The position numbers were made by a program, and so were the translations under genes. A stretch of 11,966 nucleotides of DNA from an uncultured Oscillospiraceae bacterium (GTDB taxonomy: Bacteria > Bacillota > Clostridia > Oscillospirales > Oscillospiraceae), in NCBI GenBank assembly GCA_934572355.1, contig CAKTKV010000034.1, positions 1 to 11,966 of the forward strand. Direction: 5' to 3'. How positions within the stretch are numbered: position 1 is the first letter of the stretch; the number at the start of each line of letters is the position of its first letter. Below, one piece after another: positions 1-7,766 of the stretch. Under the pieces are notes generated by a model. The model was not told the DNA's origin. It saw only the letters and a list, made by a program, of their open reading frames with translations, and did no database searches.

Positions 1-30
1 CTCAGAGGACATCAGATCAAGGTAGAGTAA
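1..30 (+). CDS. possible C-terminal tail of an upstream gene
   Basis: The first ten codons in frame 1 read LRGHQIKVE followed by TAA, ending five bases before the rsmB start. This fits the end of an upstream operon gene cut by the window edge, and matches the tight spacing of the genes that follow. Nine residues are too few to name a family. The frame could equally be open by chance. Confidence 0.3.
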   Translation, partial: LRGHQIKVE

Positions 31-35
31 GGAAT

Positions 36-1349
36 ATGCAGACAGGGGCAAGGGAAGCCGCGCTTGAGACGCTTATGCGCTGCCGCCGTGACGGCGCATG
101 GTCGGGCGCGTCGATTGACGCCGGAATAAAAAAATATGAGCTCAGCCGCCGGGACGCGGCGCTGGCGTCACGGCTGTGTCTGGGCGTTATACAGAACAGC
201 AGCCTCTGCGATTATTATATCGGCTGCTACTGCGGGGTTAAGCTCGAACCGAAGGTGCGCGACATACTGCGCATGGGTGTATACCAGTTGTTGTTCCTGG
301 ACAGAATACCGGCCAGAGCCGCGGTCAGCGAGGCGGTCGCCCTGTGCAAAAGTCAGGGCTGCGCGAGAGCGGCAGGACTCGTGAACGCTGTGCTGCGCAG
401 GATCGCGGACAATATAAACTCGCTGCCGCCGATACCCGGCGAGGGCACGGCGGGCTATCTCTCGATAAAATACAGCCATCCCGCATGGTTGGTGCAGTAT
501 CTTATAGACCGCAAGGGCTATGATTTTACGGAAGAGTTCCTGCGCTGCTGCAACAGCCCCGCGCCGCTGAGCATTCAGGTGAACACCTTGAAGGTCAGCG
601 CGGCGGACTACGCGCGGGCGCTCGCGAGGGCAGAGCTTGAGTATGAGCGCTGCGATGCTCCGGAGGGCTGCATCACGCTCCCGGGCGGGTCGGCGACGGA
701 GCTTCCGGGCTTTGATGAGGGGCTGTTCTACGTGCAGGACCGCGCCGCGCGAATGGCGGTGGAGATCGCCGCGCCGAAAGCGGGGATGCGCGTGCTCGAT
801 GCATGCTCCTGCCCTGGCGGGAAATCCTTTGCCGCGGCGATAGCTATGGAAAACCGCGGCAGCATACTTGCCTGCGACATTCACGAGAAGAAGCTGCGCC
901 TTGTGAGAGACGGTGCGCAGAGGCTCGGTATAGACATTATAGAGACAGCCGCGATGGACGCGAGAGCTTTCAAAGCAGAGCTTGCTGAGAGCTTCGACGT
1001 CGTCATTGCTGATGTGCCGTGCTCGGGCTTTGGCGTTATCGCAAAGAAACCGGAGATACGCTCCAAGACTCCCGAGAGCATCGCGGAGCTTCCGAAAATA
1101 CAGGGCGAGATATTGGACAACGTTTCCAAATACGTGCGTCCGGGCGGCGTGCTGCTATACTCGACCTGTACAGTGACGGCGGAGGAAAACGAAAATACGG
1201 TAAAAGCGTTTCTTGAAAGAAACGGGGAATATACGGCGGAGCCGTTCGAGGTCTGCGGCGTCAGCGCGCCGGATGGGATGTACACCTTTTGGCCGAATGT
1301 CGACGGGACAGACGGGTTCTTTGCCGCGAAGCTGAGAAGGCGGCAGTGA
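36..1349 (+). CDS. rsmB: 16S rRNA (cytosine-967-C5)-methyltransferase RsmB
   Basis: Transfers a methyl group from S-adenosylmethionine to C5 of a 16S rRNA cytosine (C967 in E. coli numbering) in the cytoplasm. The 437-aa length is normal for the family. Residues 1 to about 140 look like the helical NusB-type RNA-binding domain, and the rest is a Rossmann methyltransferase. Visible motifs are IQVNTLK before the SAM site, SAM motif I (DACSCPGGK, 255-263), motif IV DVPCSG with Cys329, and motif VI YSTCT with Cys378. In the m5C methyltransferase family one of these two Cys residues forms the covalent adduct with the cytosine and the other releases the product. The start is supported by AAGGA about four bases upstream. 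Its stop lies four bases before rlmN, so the two are probably co-transcribed. Motif I reads ACSCPGG rather than the commoner CAAPGG, a mild variation. The function is well supported; the exact target base is inferred from homology. Confidence 0.95.
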   Translation: MQTGAREAALETLMRCRRDGAWSGASIDAGIKKYELSRRDAALASRLCLGVIQNSSLCDYYIGCYCGVKLEPKVRDILRMGVYQLLFLDRIPARAAVSEAVALCKSQGCARAAGLVNAVLRRIADNINSLPPIPGEGTAGYLSIKYSHPAWLVQYLIDRKGYDFTEEFLRCCNSPAPLSIQVNTLKVSAADYARALARAELEYERCDAPEGCITLPGGSATELPGFDEGLFYVQDRAARMAVEIAAPKAGMRVLDACSCPGGKSFAAAIAMENRGSILACDIHEKKLRLVRDGAQRLGIDIIETAAMDARAFKAELAESFDVVIADVPCSGFGVIAKKPEIRSKTPESIAELPKIQGEILDNVSKYVRPGGVLLYSTCTVTAEENENTVKAFLERNGEYTAEPFEVCGVSAPDGMYTFWPNVDGTDGFFAAKLRRRQ

Positions 1350-1353
1350 TATT

Positions 1354-2385
1354 ATGAAAAAAGATATAGTTTCAATGCTGCCGGAGGAGCTTGAGCAGGA
1401 CTTTGCGCTTCTTGGCGAGCAGAAGTTCAGGGCAAAGCAGGTGTTCCAGTGGCTCGGCCGCGGAGTGCGCGACTTTGATAAGATGACGAATCTCTCAAAG
1501 CCGCTGCGCGAAAAGCTCAAGGACGAGTATGAGCTGTATGAGCCGAAGGTCATAGGCAAGCAGGTCTCGGCCATCGATGGAACAATTAAGTATTTATGGG
1601 AACTTAAGGACGGAAACGCCGTCGAAACAGTTGTGATGAGCTATAAGCACGGCAACACCGTGTGCGTCTCGTCACAGGTCGGCTGCCGTCAGGGCTGTGC
1701 GTTCTGCGCCTCGACGATAGGCGGACTTGTGCGAAACCTCGAACCGTCCGAGATATTGGACGAGGTCTTGTTTTCGCAGCTTGATTCCGGGAAGACGATA
1801 TCAAACATAGTGCTCATGGGCATAGGCGAGCCGCTTGATAATTTCGACAATGTCATGCGCTTCCTGGAGCTTGTGAACAGACCGGACGGCGCAAACATAG
1901 GCATGCGCCACATTTCGCTTTCCACCTGCGGGCTCATAGAGCGCTTTGACGATCTCGCCGAGCGCGACATGCAGCTGACGCTTTCTGTATCACTGCACGC
2001 ACCGGATGATGAGACGCGCTCAAAGATCATGCCGGCAAACCGCGGCCGCGGTGTCGACGCGCTTATCGCCGCATGCCGCAGATATTATGAAAAGACCGGT
2101 CGGCGGATATCATTTGAATACGCGATGATAGACGGCGTGAACGACACGGAGCACCACGCGCGGCTCCTTGCAAAGCATGCTAGAGCCGTCGCCGCGCATG
2201 TGAACCTTATCCCGCTCAACCATGTTGAGGAGCGCCAGTTCCAGCCTTCGACGCCGGAGCACATGAAGGCGTTTATAAAGATACTCGAGGATAACGGCGT
2301 GAACGTCACCGTCAGGCGCAAGCTTGGCGGGGATGTGGATGCATCCTGCGGCCAGCTGCGCAGGAAGATGCAGAAAAAGCAGTGA
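1354..2385 (+). CDS. rlmN: dual-specificity 23S rRNA/tRNA adenine-C2 methyltransferase RlmN
   Basis: Radical SAM enzyme that installs 2-methyladenosine in 23S rRNA (A2503) and, in characterised homologues, in tRNA position 37. At 343 aa it has the usual length. The 4Fe-4S-binding CxxxCxxC motif is Cys111-Cys115-Cys118. Cys104, seven residues before it in CVSSQVGC, aligns with the resolving cysteine (E. coli Cys118). Cys332 in DVDASCGQLR aligns with the methyl-carrying cysteine (E. coli Cys355). Other family signatures are GIGEPLDNFDNV and HISLSTCGL. All catalytic cysteines are present, so this is RlmN proper. The related Cfr resistance enzyme is less likely given the RlmN-like flanking sequence and the housekeeping location. 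It starts four bases after the rsmB stop, with AAGG at 1337-1340 as a distant, weak ribosome binding site, which suggests coupling to rsmB translation. Confidence 0.95.
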   Translation: MKKDIVSMLPEELEQDFALLGEQKFRAKQVFQWLGRGVRDFDKMTNLSKPLREKLKDEYELYEPKVIGKQVSAIDGTIKYLWELKDGNAVETVVMSYKHGNTVCVSSQVGCRQGCAFCASTIGGLVRNLEPSEILDEVLFSQLDSGKTISNIVLMGIGEPLDNFDNVMRFLELVNRPDGANIGMRHISLSTCGLIERFDDLAERDMQLTLSVSLHAPDDETRSKIMPANRGRGVDALIAACRRYYEKTGRRISFEYAMIDGVNDTEHHARLLAKHARAVAAHVNLIPLNHVEERQFQPSTPEHMKAFIKILEDNGVNVTVRRKLGGDVDASCGQLRRKMQKKQ

Positions 2386-2421
2386 TCCCCGGCGGGGACA
2401 CCGGGAGAAAATGAGGACGAT

Positions 2422-3168
2422 ATGAAAAGCTTTGGCCTTACCGACAAGGGAAAAGTCAGAAAAGACAATCAGGACTGCTTTATCATTGAGAGCTGCCCCG
2501 TGCAGAGCTGTCTTATCGCCGCGCTGTGCGACGGTATGGGCGGAGAGAACGCGGGGGAGATCGCAAGCGCGGTCTCGAACAAGGCGTTCGTTTCGTATAT
2601 ATATGGTCGGCTCACGTCCAGAACGGTCAAAACCATCAACTATAAGGAAGTCATAACTAACGCCTGTGCCGAGGCAAACGGCGTTGCATATGAATATTCG
2701 CTGTTTGACAAGTCGTACAGCGGCATGGGCACGACCCTTGTCGGCGGTGTGATTAAGTCCGGCGGGAATGGGTATATTATCAATGTCGGCGACAGCCGCG
2801 CCTATCACATTTCCAAGCGGGCAAACAGCATATATCAGATCACAAGGGATCACTCGCTGGTCGAGGAGCTTGTAGAGGCGGGCGCGATAACGAAGGAGCA
2901 GGCAAAGCTCCATCCGCAGAAGAACGTCATCACGCGGGCGCTCGGCTCAGAGCCTGAGGTCAGGCCTGACTATTTTGAGTTCACGCTCCAGCCCGGAGAT
3001 ATCCTGCTGCTGTGCTCAGACGGCCTTTCCAATATGGTGACTGATCTTGAAATGCTTGAATACGCAAAGGAATATCAGGATCCGGAGCTTATCTGCCGGG
3101 CGCTGATGAGCAAGGCGCTTATCCGCGGCGCGAGGGACAATGTCACGGTCGTCGCGGTCATGAGATGA
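2422..3168 (+). CDS. prpC: PP2C-family Ser/Thr protein phosphatase (PrpC/Stp)
   Basis: Metal-dependent phosphatase that removes phosphate from Ser/Thr residues, acting as counterpart of the adjacent PASTA kinase. The 248-aa protein is a complete single PP2C domain. Metal-binding and signature residues are visible: RKDNQD at residues 13-18, DGMGG with Asp37 and Gly38, GMGTT, GDSRAY, the DHSLVEELV segment, SDGLSNMV with Asp200, and RDNVTVV with Asp239 and Asn240. No signal peptide or membrane segment is seen, so it is cytoplasmic. GAGG about five bases upstream supports the start. It follows rlmN by 36 bases, which include a weak CCCCGGCGGGG mini-hairpin, and is followed by the kinase 32 bases on. 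The phosphatase-kinase pairing is conserved across Firmicutes, where it tunes cell-wall, growth and spore-germination signalling. Confidence 0.93.
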   Translation: MKSFGLTDKGKVRKDNQDCFIIESCPVQSCLIAALCDGMGGENAGEIASAVSNKAFVSYIYGRLTSRTVKTINYKEVITNACAEANGVAYEYSLFDKSYSGMGTTLVGGVIKSGGNGYIINVGDSRAYHISKRANSIYQITRDHSLVEELVEAGAITKEQAKLHPQKNVITRALGSEPEVRPDYFEFTLQPGDILLLCSDGLSNMVTDLEMLEYAKEYQDPELICRALMSKALIRGARDNVTVVAVMR

Positions 3169-3200
3169 AGTTTCCCATGGAATATCGTGGAGTATAATAT

Positions 3201-4898
3201 ATGGAAAACAACGACAAATATATAGGCACGCTGCTTGACGACCGGTACGAGATACTGCAGATCATCGGCGAGGGCGGCATGGCCATCGTTTATAAGGCGC
3301 TCGACCATAGGCTCAACCGCAACGTCGCGGTGAAGATCATGCGCGAGGACATGCTGGCGGACGAGGAGTTCAGGAGCCGCTTCTGCGCCGAGGCACACGC
3401 TGTCGCGATGCTGTCTCATCCGAATATCGTGGCGGTGTACGACGTCAGCCACAGCGACGCTATGGAATACATAGTCATGGAGCTTGTGGAGGGCATCACG
3501 CTGCGGCAGTATATGGACAGGCGCGGCGCGCTTGCGTGGCGCGAGGTGCTGCATTTCACAAAGCAGATCGCAAAGGCGATATCCCACGCTCATGAGCGCG
3601 GGATAATCCACCGCGATATAAAGCCGCAGAACGTCATGATGCTGCGAGACGGCACTGTCAAGGTCGCGGACTTCGGCATTGCCGCGCTTGAAAATGAGAT
3701 ATACGAAAATAACGGTCAGGCCGTAGGCTCGATACACTATATCGCGCCCGAACAGGCGCGCGGTGAATGCCCGGATGCGCGCAGCGATGTGTATTCTCTG
3801 GGCGTCGTCATGTATGAAATGCTCACGGGGCACAAGCCCTACGAGGGCGACACGATAGCTGAGATCGCCGTAAAGCACATGAACGCCGACCCCGAGCCGC
3901 CGCATGAGCTTGTCTCGGATATCCCGCCCGAACTTGAGCGCATCACGCTCAAGGCTATGAGCGCGCCGATAAACGAGCGCTATCAGTCCGCAAACGAACT
4001 GCTCGCAGACCTCGACGCGTTTACTCAGGCACAGCTCAAGGCCGAGGAAGCTGAGGACGAGGAGCAGGAAGAGGACTTCGAGAACCCGGCGGTCGTGCCC
4101 ATCCGCTCTGTGAGCGAGATGGACAAAGAGCGCTACGCTGTGCGGCACCGCCGCGCGCAGAGCGTGAGCTTCCTTACGGGCGTGTTCGGAGCTATCGTCC
4201 TGAGCATACTGCTGTTCGCATTCCTGTGGGACTTCTGGCTCGGCGAGATATTCTCCCCGGCGGAGCGCATCAGCCTGCCGAACTTCATCGGCAGCAACTA
4301 TCAGGCGGTCGTTGAAAACGCCGACCTCGCGGCAATGTACAGCTTCAATGTGGTCTACGTTGTGGACACGAATACCGAGAGCGGTACGATACTCGGGCAG
4401 GACCCGAGCCCCGGCAGGAGCATGATGGTGACGCCCGAGGGCATCCGCGTGGAGCTCACCGTCAGCACAGGGACGGTCTTCACGGCGGTTCCTGACGTTG
4501 TGAACATCGACTACCGCGAGGCGAAGAACCGCCTTCAGCAGGCGGGCTTCCAGGTCGAGATCGAGAATGCTACATCAAACTCCGTCACAAAGGACTACGT
4601 GATAAGCACGAGTCCCGCCGCGAACGACCAGCTCAGCGCCGGCTCGACCGTGTATGTGACCGTAAGCTCGGGGCCTGAGATAGGTCATGTCGAAATGCCG
4701 AACCTTGTTGGCCTTACTGAGGATGCTGCAATATCAAAGCTTGAGAGCGTCGGACTCAGCTACGGCGGCTCCGACAGAGTTTCGAGCGACCTTGACGCGG
4801 GCACAGTCATCGGTCAGAGCATCAACGCATTCACCGAGGTCGAGGAGCACTCCAAGATTCAGCTCAAGGTTTCCTCCGGCCCGGATAATTACAGGTGA
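3201..4898 (+). CDS. prkC: PASTA-domain Ser/Thr protein kinase (PrkC/Stk1)
   Basis: Membrane Ser/Thr kinase that senses peptidoglycan fragments or lipid II outside and phosphorylates proteins inside. Residues 1 to about 270 form the kinase domain: glycine loop GEGGMA (23-28), ATP-binding Lys45, HRDIKPQN with catalytic Asp139, DFG at 157-159 and APE at 182-184. An acidic juxtamembrane stretch rich in Glu and Asp spans 282-294. One transmembrane helix lies at about 324-343. Outside are three PASTA repeats, each opening with a P-x-hydrophobic motif: about 357-426 (LPNFIG), 427-494 (VPDVV) and 497-561 (MPNLVG). At 565 aa with three PASTA units it resembles B. subtilis PrkC. GGAG at 3189-3192 lies eight bases from the ATG. 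Its last codons provide the ribosome binding site of rsgA, so the two are tightly coupled. Confidence 0.95.
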   Translation: MENNDKYIGTLLDDRYEILQIIGEGGMAIVYKALDHRLNRNVAVKIMREDMLADEEFRSRFCAEAHAVAMLSHPNIVAVYDVSHSDAMEYIVMELVEGITLRQYMDRRGALAWREVLHFTKQIAKAISHAHERGIIHRDIKPQNVMMLRDGTVKVADFGIAALENEIYENNGQAVGSIHYIAPEQARGECPDARSDVYSLGVVMYEMLTGHKPYEGDTIAEIAVKHMNADPEPPHELVSDIPPELERITLKAMSAPINERYQSANELLADLDAFTQAQLKAEEAEDEEQEEDFENPAVVPIRSVSEMDKERYAVRHRRAQSVSFLTGVFGAIVLSILLFAFLWDFWLGEIFSPAERISLPNFIGSNYQAVVENADLAAMYSFNVVYVVDTNTESGTILGQDPSPGRSMMVTPEGIRVELTVSTGTVFTAVPDVVNIDYREAKNRLQQAGFQVEIENATSNSVTKDYVISTSPAANDQLSAGSTVYVTVSSGPEIGHVEMPNLVGLTEDAAISKLESVGLSYGGSDRVSSDLDAGTVIGQSINAFTEVEEHSKIQLKVSSGPDNYR

Positions 4899-4901
4899 GT
4901 A

Positions 4902-5780
4902 ATGACTGAGGGAATAATCATAAAAGCGCTCAGCGGCTTTTATTATGTGGAGACAGAGCTTGGTGTGCTCGAGTGCCGCGCGAGAGGGCGCTTCCGGCTT
5001 GACGGTACGTCTCCGCTCGTCGGCGACAGGGTGCTGTGCAGCCCTGAGGCAAACGGCAAGGGACGTATAGACTCCGTGCGCGAGCGGCGCAATTGGTTCA
5101 TCCGTCCCGCCGTCGCGAATGTCGACACGCTTGTGTTCGTCGCCGCGAACACGAACCCCGTGACCGATCCCTTCCTCGCCGACAGGATCTCAGTTATCGC
5201 AGCCGAAGCTGACTGTGAGTTCGTGCTGTGCATAAACAAGACGGACATCGACCCGGGCGACGCGCTGTACACGGTGTTTACGAAAGCAGGCTTCAGAGTT
5301 CTGCGCACGAGCGCGGAGACCGGCGAGGGCATAGATGAACTGCGCCGGGCGCTGAAAGGGCAGGTCTGCGCCTTTACCGGAAATTCCGGCGTCGGCAAGT
5401 CGAGCATACTCAACGCGCTCATTCCGGGGATAAACATTGAGACGGGCGAGGTCAGCGAGCGCCTTGGCCGAGGAAAGCACACGACAAGACATGTTGAGCT
5501 CTACGACCTCGGCGAGGGCACATTCATAGCCGATACTCCGGGCTTTGCCTCGCTTGACGTGGAGATGATATGCGAGATCAGCAAGGAGGGCTTACAGCAC
5601 GACTTTATTGATTTCGCCCCGTACATGGGCAAGTGCCGCTTCAATGACTGCGCACATTTGAAAGAACCGGGCTGCGCCGTGACGGCGGCAGTCGCGGCGG
5701 GGGAGATAGCCCCAAGCCGTTATAGCTCCTATCAGCGGCTGTATGAGATAGTCGCACAGCGCAAGTCTTGGGAAAACTGA
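4902..5780 (+). CDS. rsgA: small ribosomal subunit biogenesis GTPase RsgA
   Basis: GTPase that binds the maturing 30S subunit and checks its decoding centre. The 292-aa protein has the family's circularly permuted GTPase order: an N-terminal OB-fold (about 1-65), then G4 NKTD (112-115), G1/P-loop GNSGVGKS (160-167), the G2 region GRGKHTTRH, and G3 DTPG (211-214). A C-terminal zinc site follows, with Cys245, Cys250, His252 and Cys258. All key residues are present. The ATG is three bases after the prkC stop, and the AGGTGA at the end of prkC can pair with the 16S rRNA tail, which suggests translational coupling. In B. subtilis this gene (cpgA/yloQ) is followed by rpe and thiN. Neither is present here: a hairpin follows directly, so rsgA appears to end the operon. 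Confidence 0.95.
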   Translation: MTEGIIIKALSGFYYVETELGVLECRARGRFRLDGTSPLVGDRVLCSPEANGKGRIDSVRERRNWFIRPAVANVDTLVFVAANTNPVTDPFLADRISVIAAEADCEFVLCINKTDIDPGDALYTVFTKAGFRVLRTSAETGEGIDELRRALKGQVCAFTGNSGVGKSSILNALIPGINIETGEVSERLGRGKHTTRHVELYDLGEGTFIADTPGFASLDVEMICEISKEGLQHDFIDFAPYMGKCRFNDCAHLKEPGCAVTAAVAAGEIAPSRYSSYQRLYEIVAQRKSWEN

Positions 5781-5791
5781 ATAGCGGATAC

Positions 5792-5855
5792 ATAAAACGA
5801 CCGTCCGCCGCGTAGAATGCAGAGAATACATTTCGCGGGGGGGCGGTCATTTTAT
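5792..5855 (+). terminator. long imperfect hairpin after rsgA, probable terminator
   Basis: Left arm 5799-5812 (GACCGTCCGCCGCG) pairs with right arm 5834-5848: eight consecutive pairs including one G-T wobble, then a mismatch, two pairs, a bulge and three more. Flanking ATAAAA and TTTTAT can extend the stem outward, and AATG/CATT can pair inside the 21-base loop. It starts 11 bases after the rsgA stop and ends in a short T-rich run, so it fits an intrinsic terminator of the rsmB-rsgA operon. The T-run is only four bases, so termination may be partial. The right arm holds the G-run and the start of the next small gene. Confidence 0.65.
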
Positions 5856-6006
5856 GCGCAGAGGTAACCACAGTATATGGGGCTGCACGGCGATAGCCGC
5901 AGGCGTGGTGATAATACTGTCCCTTGTCCTGCCGACGGAGTTCTGGTGGTTCGTTCTCGCCGCAGCCCTTATCGGTCTTGGCATATGGTATATACGCTGC
6001 CGCTGA
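5854..6006 (+). CDS. 50-aa two-helix membrane protein, unknown function
   Basis: A 50-codon ORF begins MRRGNHSIWG and ends IWYIRCR. Two hydrophobic segments, about residues 9-27 and 30-47, are joined by a short PTEF turn, predicting a helical hairpin in the membrane. The basic N-terminus (two Arg) and C-terminus (two Arg) suggest that both ends face the cytoplasm. I do not recognise a named family, though short proteins of this kind are familiar from Clostridia. It ends 41 bases before spoVM, so a sporulation link is possible but only inferred from position. The only ribosome-binding candidate is the G-run at 5837-5843, inside the right arm of the upstream hairpin. No other ATG lies in frame. 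The membrane-like composition and clean stop argue for a real gene; the weak start argues against. Confidence 0.6.
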   Translation: MRRGNHSIWGCTAIAAGVVIILSLVLPTEFWWFVLAAALIGLGIWYIRCR

Positions 6007-6036
6007 AATAATTGTATTATTACGGCTTGCCGGGGA

Positions 6037-6042
6037 AAGGAG
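6037..6042 (+). promoter_or_regulatory. ribosome binding site of spoVM
   Basis: AAAGGAG ending at 6042 lies five bases before the ATG at 6048. This is one of the better Shine-Dalgarno matches in the window, and it is the main reason to accept a 22-codon gene. Confidence 0.75.
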
Positions 6043-6047
6043 CAGAC

Positions 6048-6116
6048 ATGAGAGTTTTTATATTCAAGCTGCCGAAATTCATTTCCGATCTGATAGCCAG
6101 ATTTACCCGTAAGTAA
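6048..6116 (+). CDS. spoVM: SpoVM, small amphipathic spore-morphogenesis peptide
   Basis: The 22-aa product starts MRVFIFKLPKF and ends ARFTRK. From memory B. subtilis SpoVM is 26 aa and starts MKFYTIKLPKF: residues 7-11 (KLPKF), including Pro9, coincide position for position, and the hydrophobic/basic amphipathic pattern continues after them. In B. subtilis SpoVM embeds in the convex outer forespore membrane and anchors the coat ATPase SpoIVA; Pro9 is known to matter for this localisation. Synteny agrees, because in B. subtilis spoVM follows the prpC-prkC-cpgA-rpe-thiN block. A strong AAAGGAG sits five bases upstream. Differences are the four-residue shorter C-terminus and Ser13-Asp14 where B. 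subtilis has Gly-Gly. The SipL-like coat gene begins 57 bases downstream. No clear sigma-E promoter was found. The call rests on a short match plus context. Confidence 0.85.
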   Translation: MRVFIFKLPKFISDLIARFTRK

Positions 6117-6173
6117 TAAAGATGCCGCAGCGGGCATATTCTGTACAAACTGTGCAGCAAGGAGCAGAAGAAT

Positions 6174-7673
6174 ATGGAAATCAAATTTGAGAATAAAAAC
6201 GTGAGTATGTACCGGGAAATAAGCCGCCAGACAAAAAAGGTGCAGGAGAGCGCGGAGAGCGTCGTACCGGACACGGACGACGACATTGGCCGCATCGCGA
6301 CGGTGCAGAGCTATGTCATGCTCAAGAGCAAGGACATCACGAGCCGCGGCGTACTGATATCAGGCGAGGCGGTAGCGTCGCTGCTGTACATAACCGAAAG
6401 CCAGGAGAGCATGTCCTTCGTCAGGCTCAGCAAGAGCTTTTCCGTGGAGTATGAGGTACCGGATATCGAGTCGGACGCCGCGGCGCAAATAAAGCTCTCG
6501 ATACTCAGTACAGAGGCGAGAGTGATAAACCCGCGCAAGGTGTCAGTGACCTTCGAGATATCCGGGGAGCTGAGCTGCTATAAGCAGGAGAGTATAAGCA
6601 TCGAGTCGCGCCTGCCGGAGAACGCCTGCCGCGGCCTGCATGCGCGCTACGAGAGCGCCGAACTCATGTTCACCGACGCCGTATGTGAAAAGACCTTTGC
6701 GGTAAACGAGCAGTTTTCGTTCCCCGGCGGCAAGCCGAAGCCGTCACGGCTCGTGTCGAGCAGGGCAGAGTTCGTTGTGAGCGACAGCCAGCTTATCGGC
6801 ACGAAGGTGATAGTAAAGGGAAGCGCGGAGCTTGCCGTATGCTATCTTTCCGATGAGGTGAACTACCCCGTGCGCACGGAGTTCTGCACCCCGTTTTCGC
6901 AGATAATCGATATCGGCGAGGAGTGCATGGACAGCTGCTGCACGTCAATAGAGCTGACGGGCGCGTACTTTGACATTATAGACACCGTGAACGGCGACAA
7001 GGCGCTCGACGCGGAGCTTCACGCGGTGATGCAGCTGGTGTGCCGCAGCAGAAAGCGCATGACATATATTGCCGACGCTTACAGTAACCTCATGCCGGCG
7101 GAGTGCCGCAGGCAGTCCTGCCGCTACGATGCAGGCTCCGAGGTGCAGAAGCTCAAGCTTGCTGCGGATGAGCGGATAAGCATCGTCGAGGACTGCGCGG
7201 ATGTGCTCAGCGCATTCGTGTCGGTGGCGCATATCTCGCAGGAGCAGACGAAGATAAGCGCGGCGGTGAATGTCGATGTCATGTACCGCAGCACACAGGG
7301 ACAGCTTGCGGCGGTGCGGCGCAGCATCGGCATGGAGGGCGAGGGGAGCGCCAGCGTGAGGATCAGCTCGGCGCGCCTGACGGACGTCTATCTGCGTCCC
7401 GACGGGCAGTATGTCGACGGGCACATGGCATTGGAGCTGAGCTGTGTCTCAGTCGGGAGCGTCGAGGTCAGGAGAGTGGACTCGATAGAGCTTGACGAGG
7501 AGAACGGCTTCGACCTTTCGCAGTACCCGGCAGTCACGCTCGTCAGAGCCGGGGATGAGACTATGTGGGAGCTTGCGAAGGAGTACCATTCGAGCGTTGA
7601 AAAGATCAGCGCCGCGAACCAGACCGAGGATGCCGGCAGCGCGGGACTTCTGCTTATCCCAAAATGCGTGTAA
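6174..7673 (+). CDS. sipL: SPOCS (DUF3794) and LysM spore-coat morphogenetic protein, SipL-like
   Basis: Probable spore coat assembly protein. The 499 aa contain three beta-rich repeats with the look of SPOCS/DUF3794 domains, at roughly 10-145, 165-300 and 325-440, and a C-terminal LysM module (about 454-499, opening VTLVRAGDETMWELAKEYH). C. difficile SipL, from memory, has the same plan and similar length and binds SpoIVA through its LysM domain; SpoVID plays the comparable role in Bacillus. No signal peptide or membrane segment is visible, as expected for a mother-cell coat protein. AAGGA at 6159-6163 lies ten bases from the ATG. The position directly after spoVM strengthens the sporulation reading. 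DUF3794-LysM proteins form a family with paralogues, so the domain call is firm while strict equivalence to SipL is inferred. Confidence 0.82.
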   Translation: MEIKFENKNVSMYREISRQTKKVQESAESVVPDTDDDIGRIATVQSYVMLKSKDITSRGVLISGEAVASLLYITESQESMSFVRLSKSFSVEYEVPDIESDAAAQIKLSILSTEARVINPRKVSVTFEISGELSCYKQESISIESRLPENACRGLHARYESAELMFTDAVCEKTFAVNEQFSFPGGKPKPSRLVSSRAEFVVSDSQLIGTKVIVKGSAELAVCYLSDEVNYPVRTEFCTPFSQIIDIGEECMDSCCTSIELTGAYFDIIDTVNGDKALDAELHAVMQLVCRSRKRMTYIADAYSNLMPAECRRQSCRYDAGSEVQKLKLAADERISIVEDCADVLSAFVSVAHISQEQTKISAAVNVDVMYRSTQGQLAAVRRSIGMEGEGSASVRISSARLTDVYLRPDGQYVDGHMALELSCVSVGSVEVRRVDSIELDEENGFDLSQYPAVTLVRAGDETMWELAKEYHSSVEKISAANQTEDAGSAGLLLIPKCV

Positions 7674-7681
7674 AAAACTAC

Positions 7682-7710
7682 TTGTCATAGCGCGGGCGAT
7701 GTGATAAAAT
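7682..7710 (+). promoter_or_regulatory. sigma-A promoter of yebC
   Basis: TTGTCA (7682-7687) and TAAAAT (7705-7710) are separated by 17 bases, and TG at 7702-7703 gives an extended -10. Each hexamer differs from consensus at one position. Transcription would start near 7717, leaving a leader of about 50 bases. It lies wholly in the gap after the SipL-like stop, so yebC can be expressed in vegetative cells independently of the sporulation genes. Confidence 0.75.
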
Positions 7711-7766
7711 ATTTGCCGTTAATGCTGCTATGCGTTTATTCACAAGATACAAGAGGAGTTGTTTAT

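Noticed and set aside
2387..2397. CCCCGGCGGGG mini-hairpin between rlmN and prpC
   Set aside because: Four pairs with a three-base loop and no T-run is not a credible terminator inside a conserved operon.
2110..2913. A 267-codon minus-strand frame across rlmN and prpC
   Set aside because: It spans the junction of two certain plus-strand genes and shows no family features.
3075..4148. A 357-codon minus-strand frame across prkC
   Set aside because: It is antisense to the kinase domain. The product is His/Arg/Val-rich without motifs, and no ribosome binding site was seen.
6122..6160. Sigma-E-like GCATATT (6134-6140) and a weak ATGCC/GGCAT hairpin between spoVM and the SipL-like gene
   Set aside because: No CATACAAT-like -10 lies at the right spacing, and the stem is only five pairs with no T-run. 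The two genes may simply share a transcript.
7701..7766. Upstream in-frame start for yebC giving 268 aa
   Set aside because: It overlaps the promoter -10 element and lacks the GAGGAG site that precedes the 7767 ATG, and the YebC family begins at MSGHSKWHNI.
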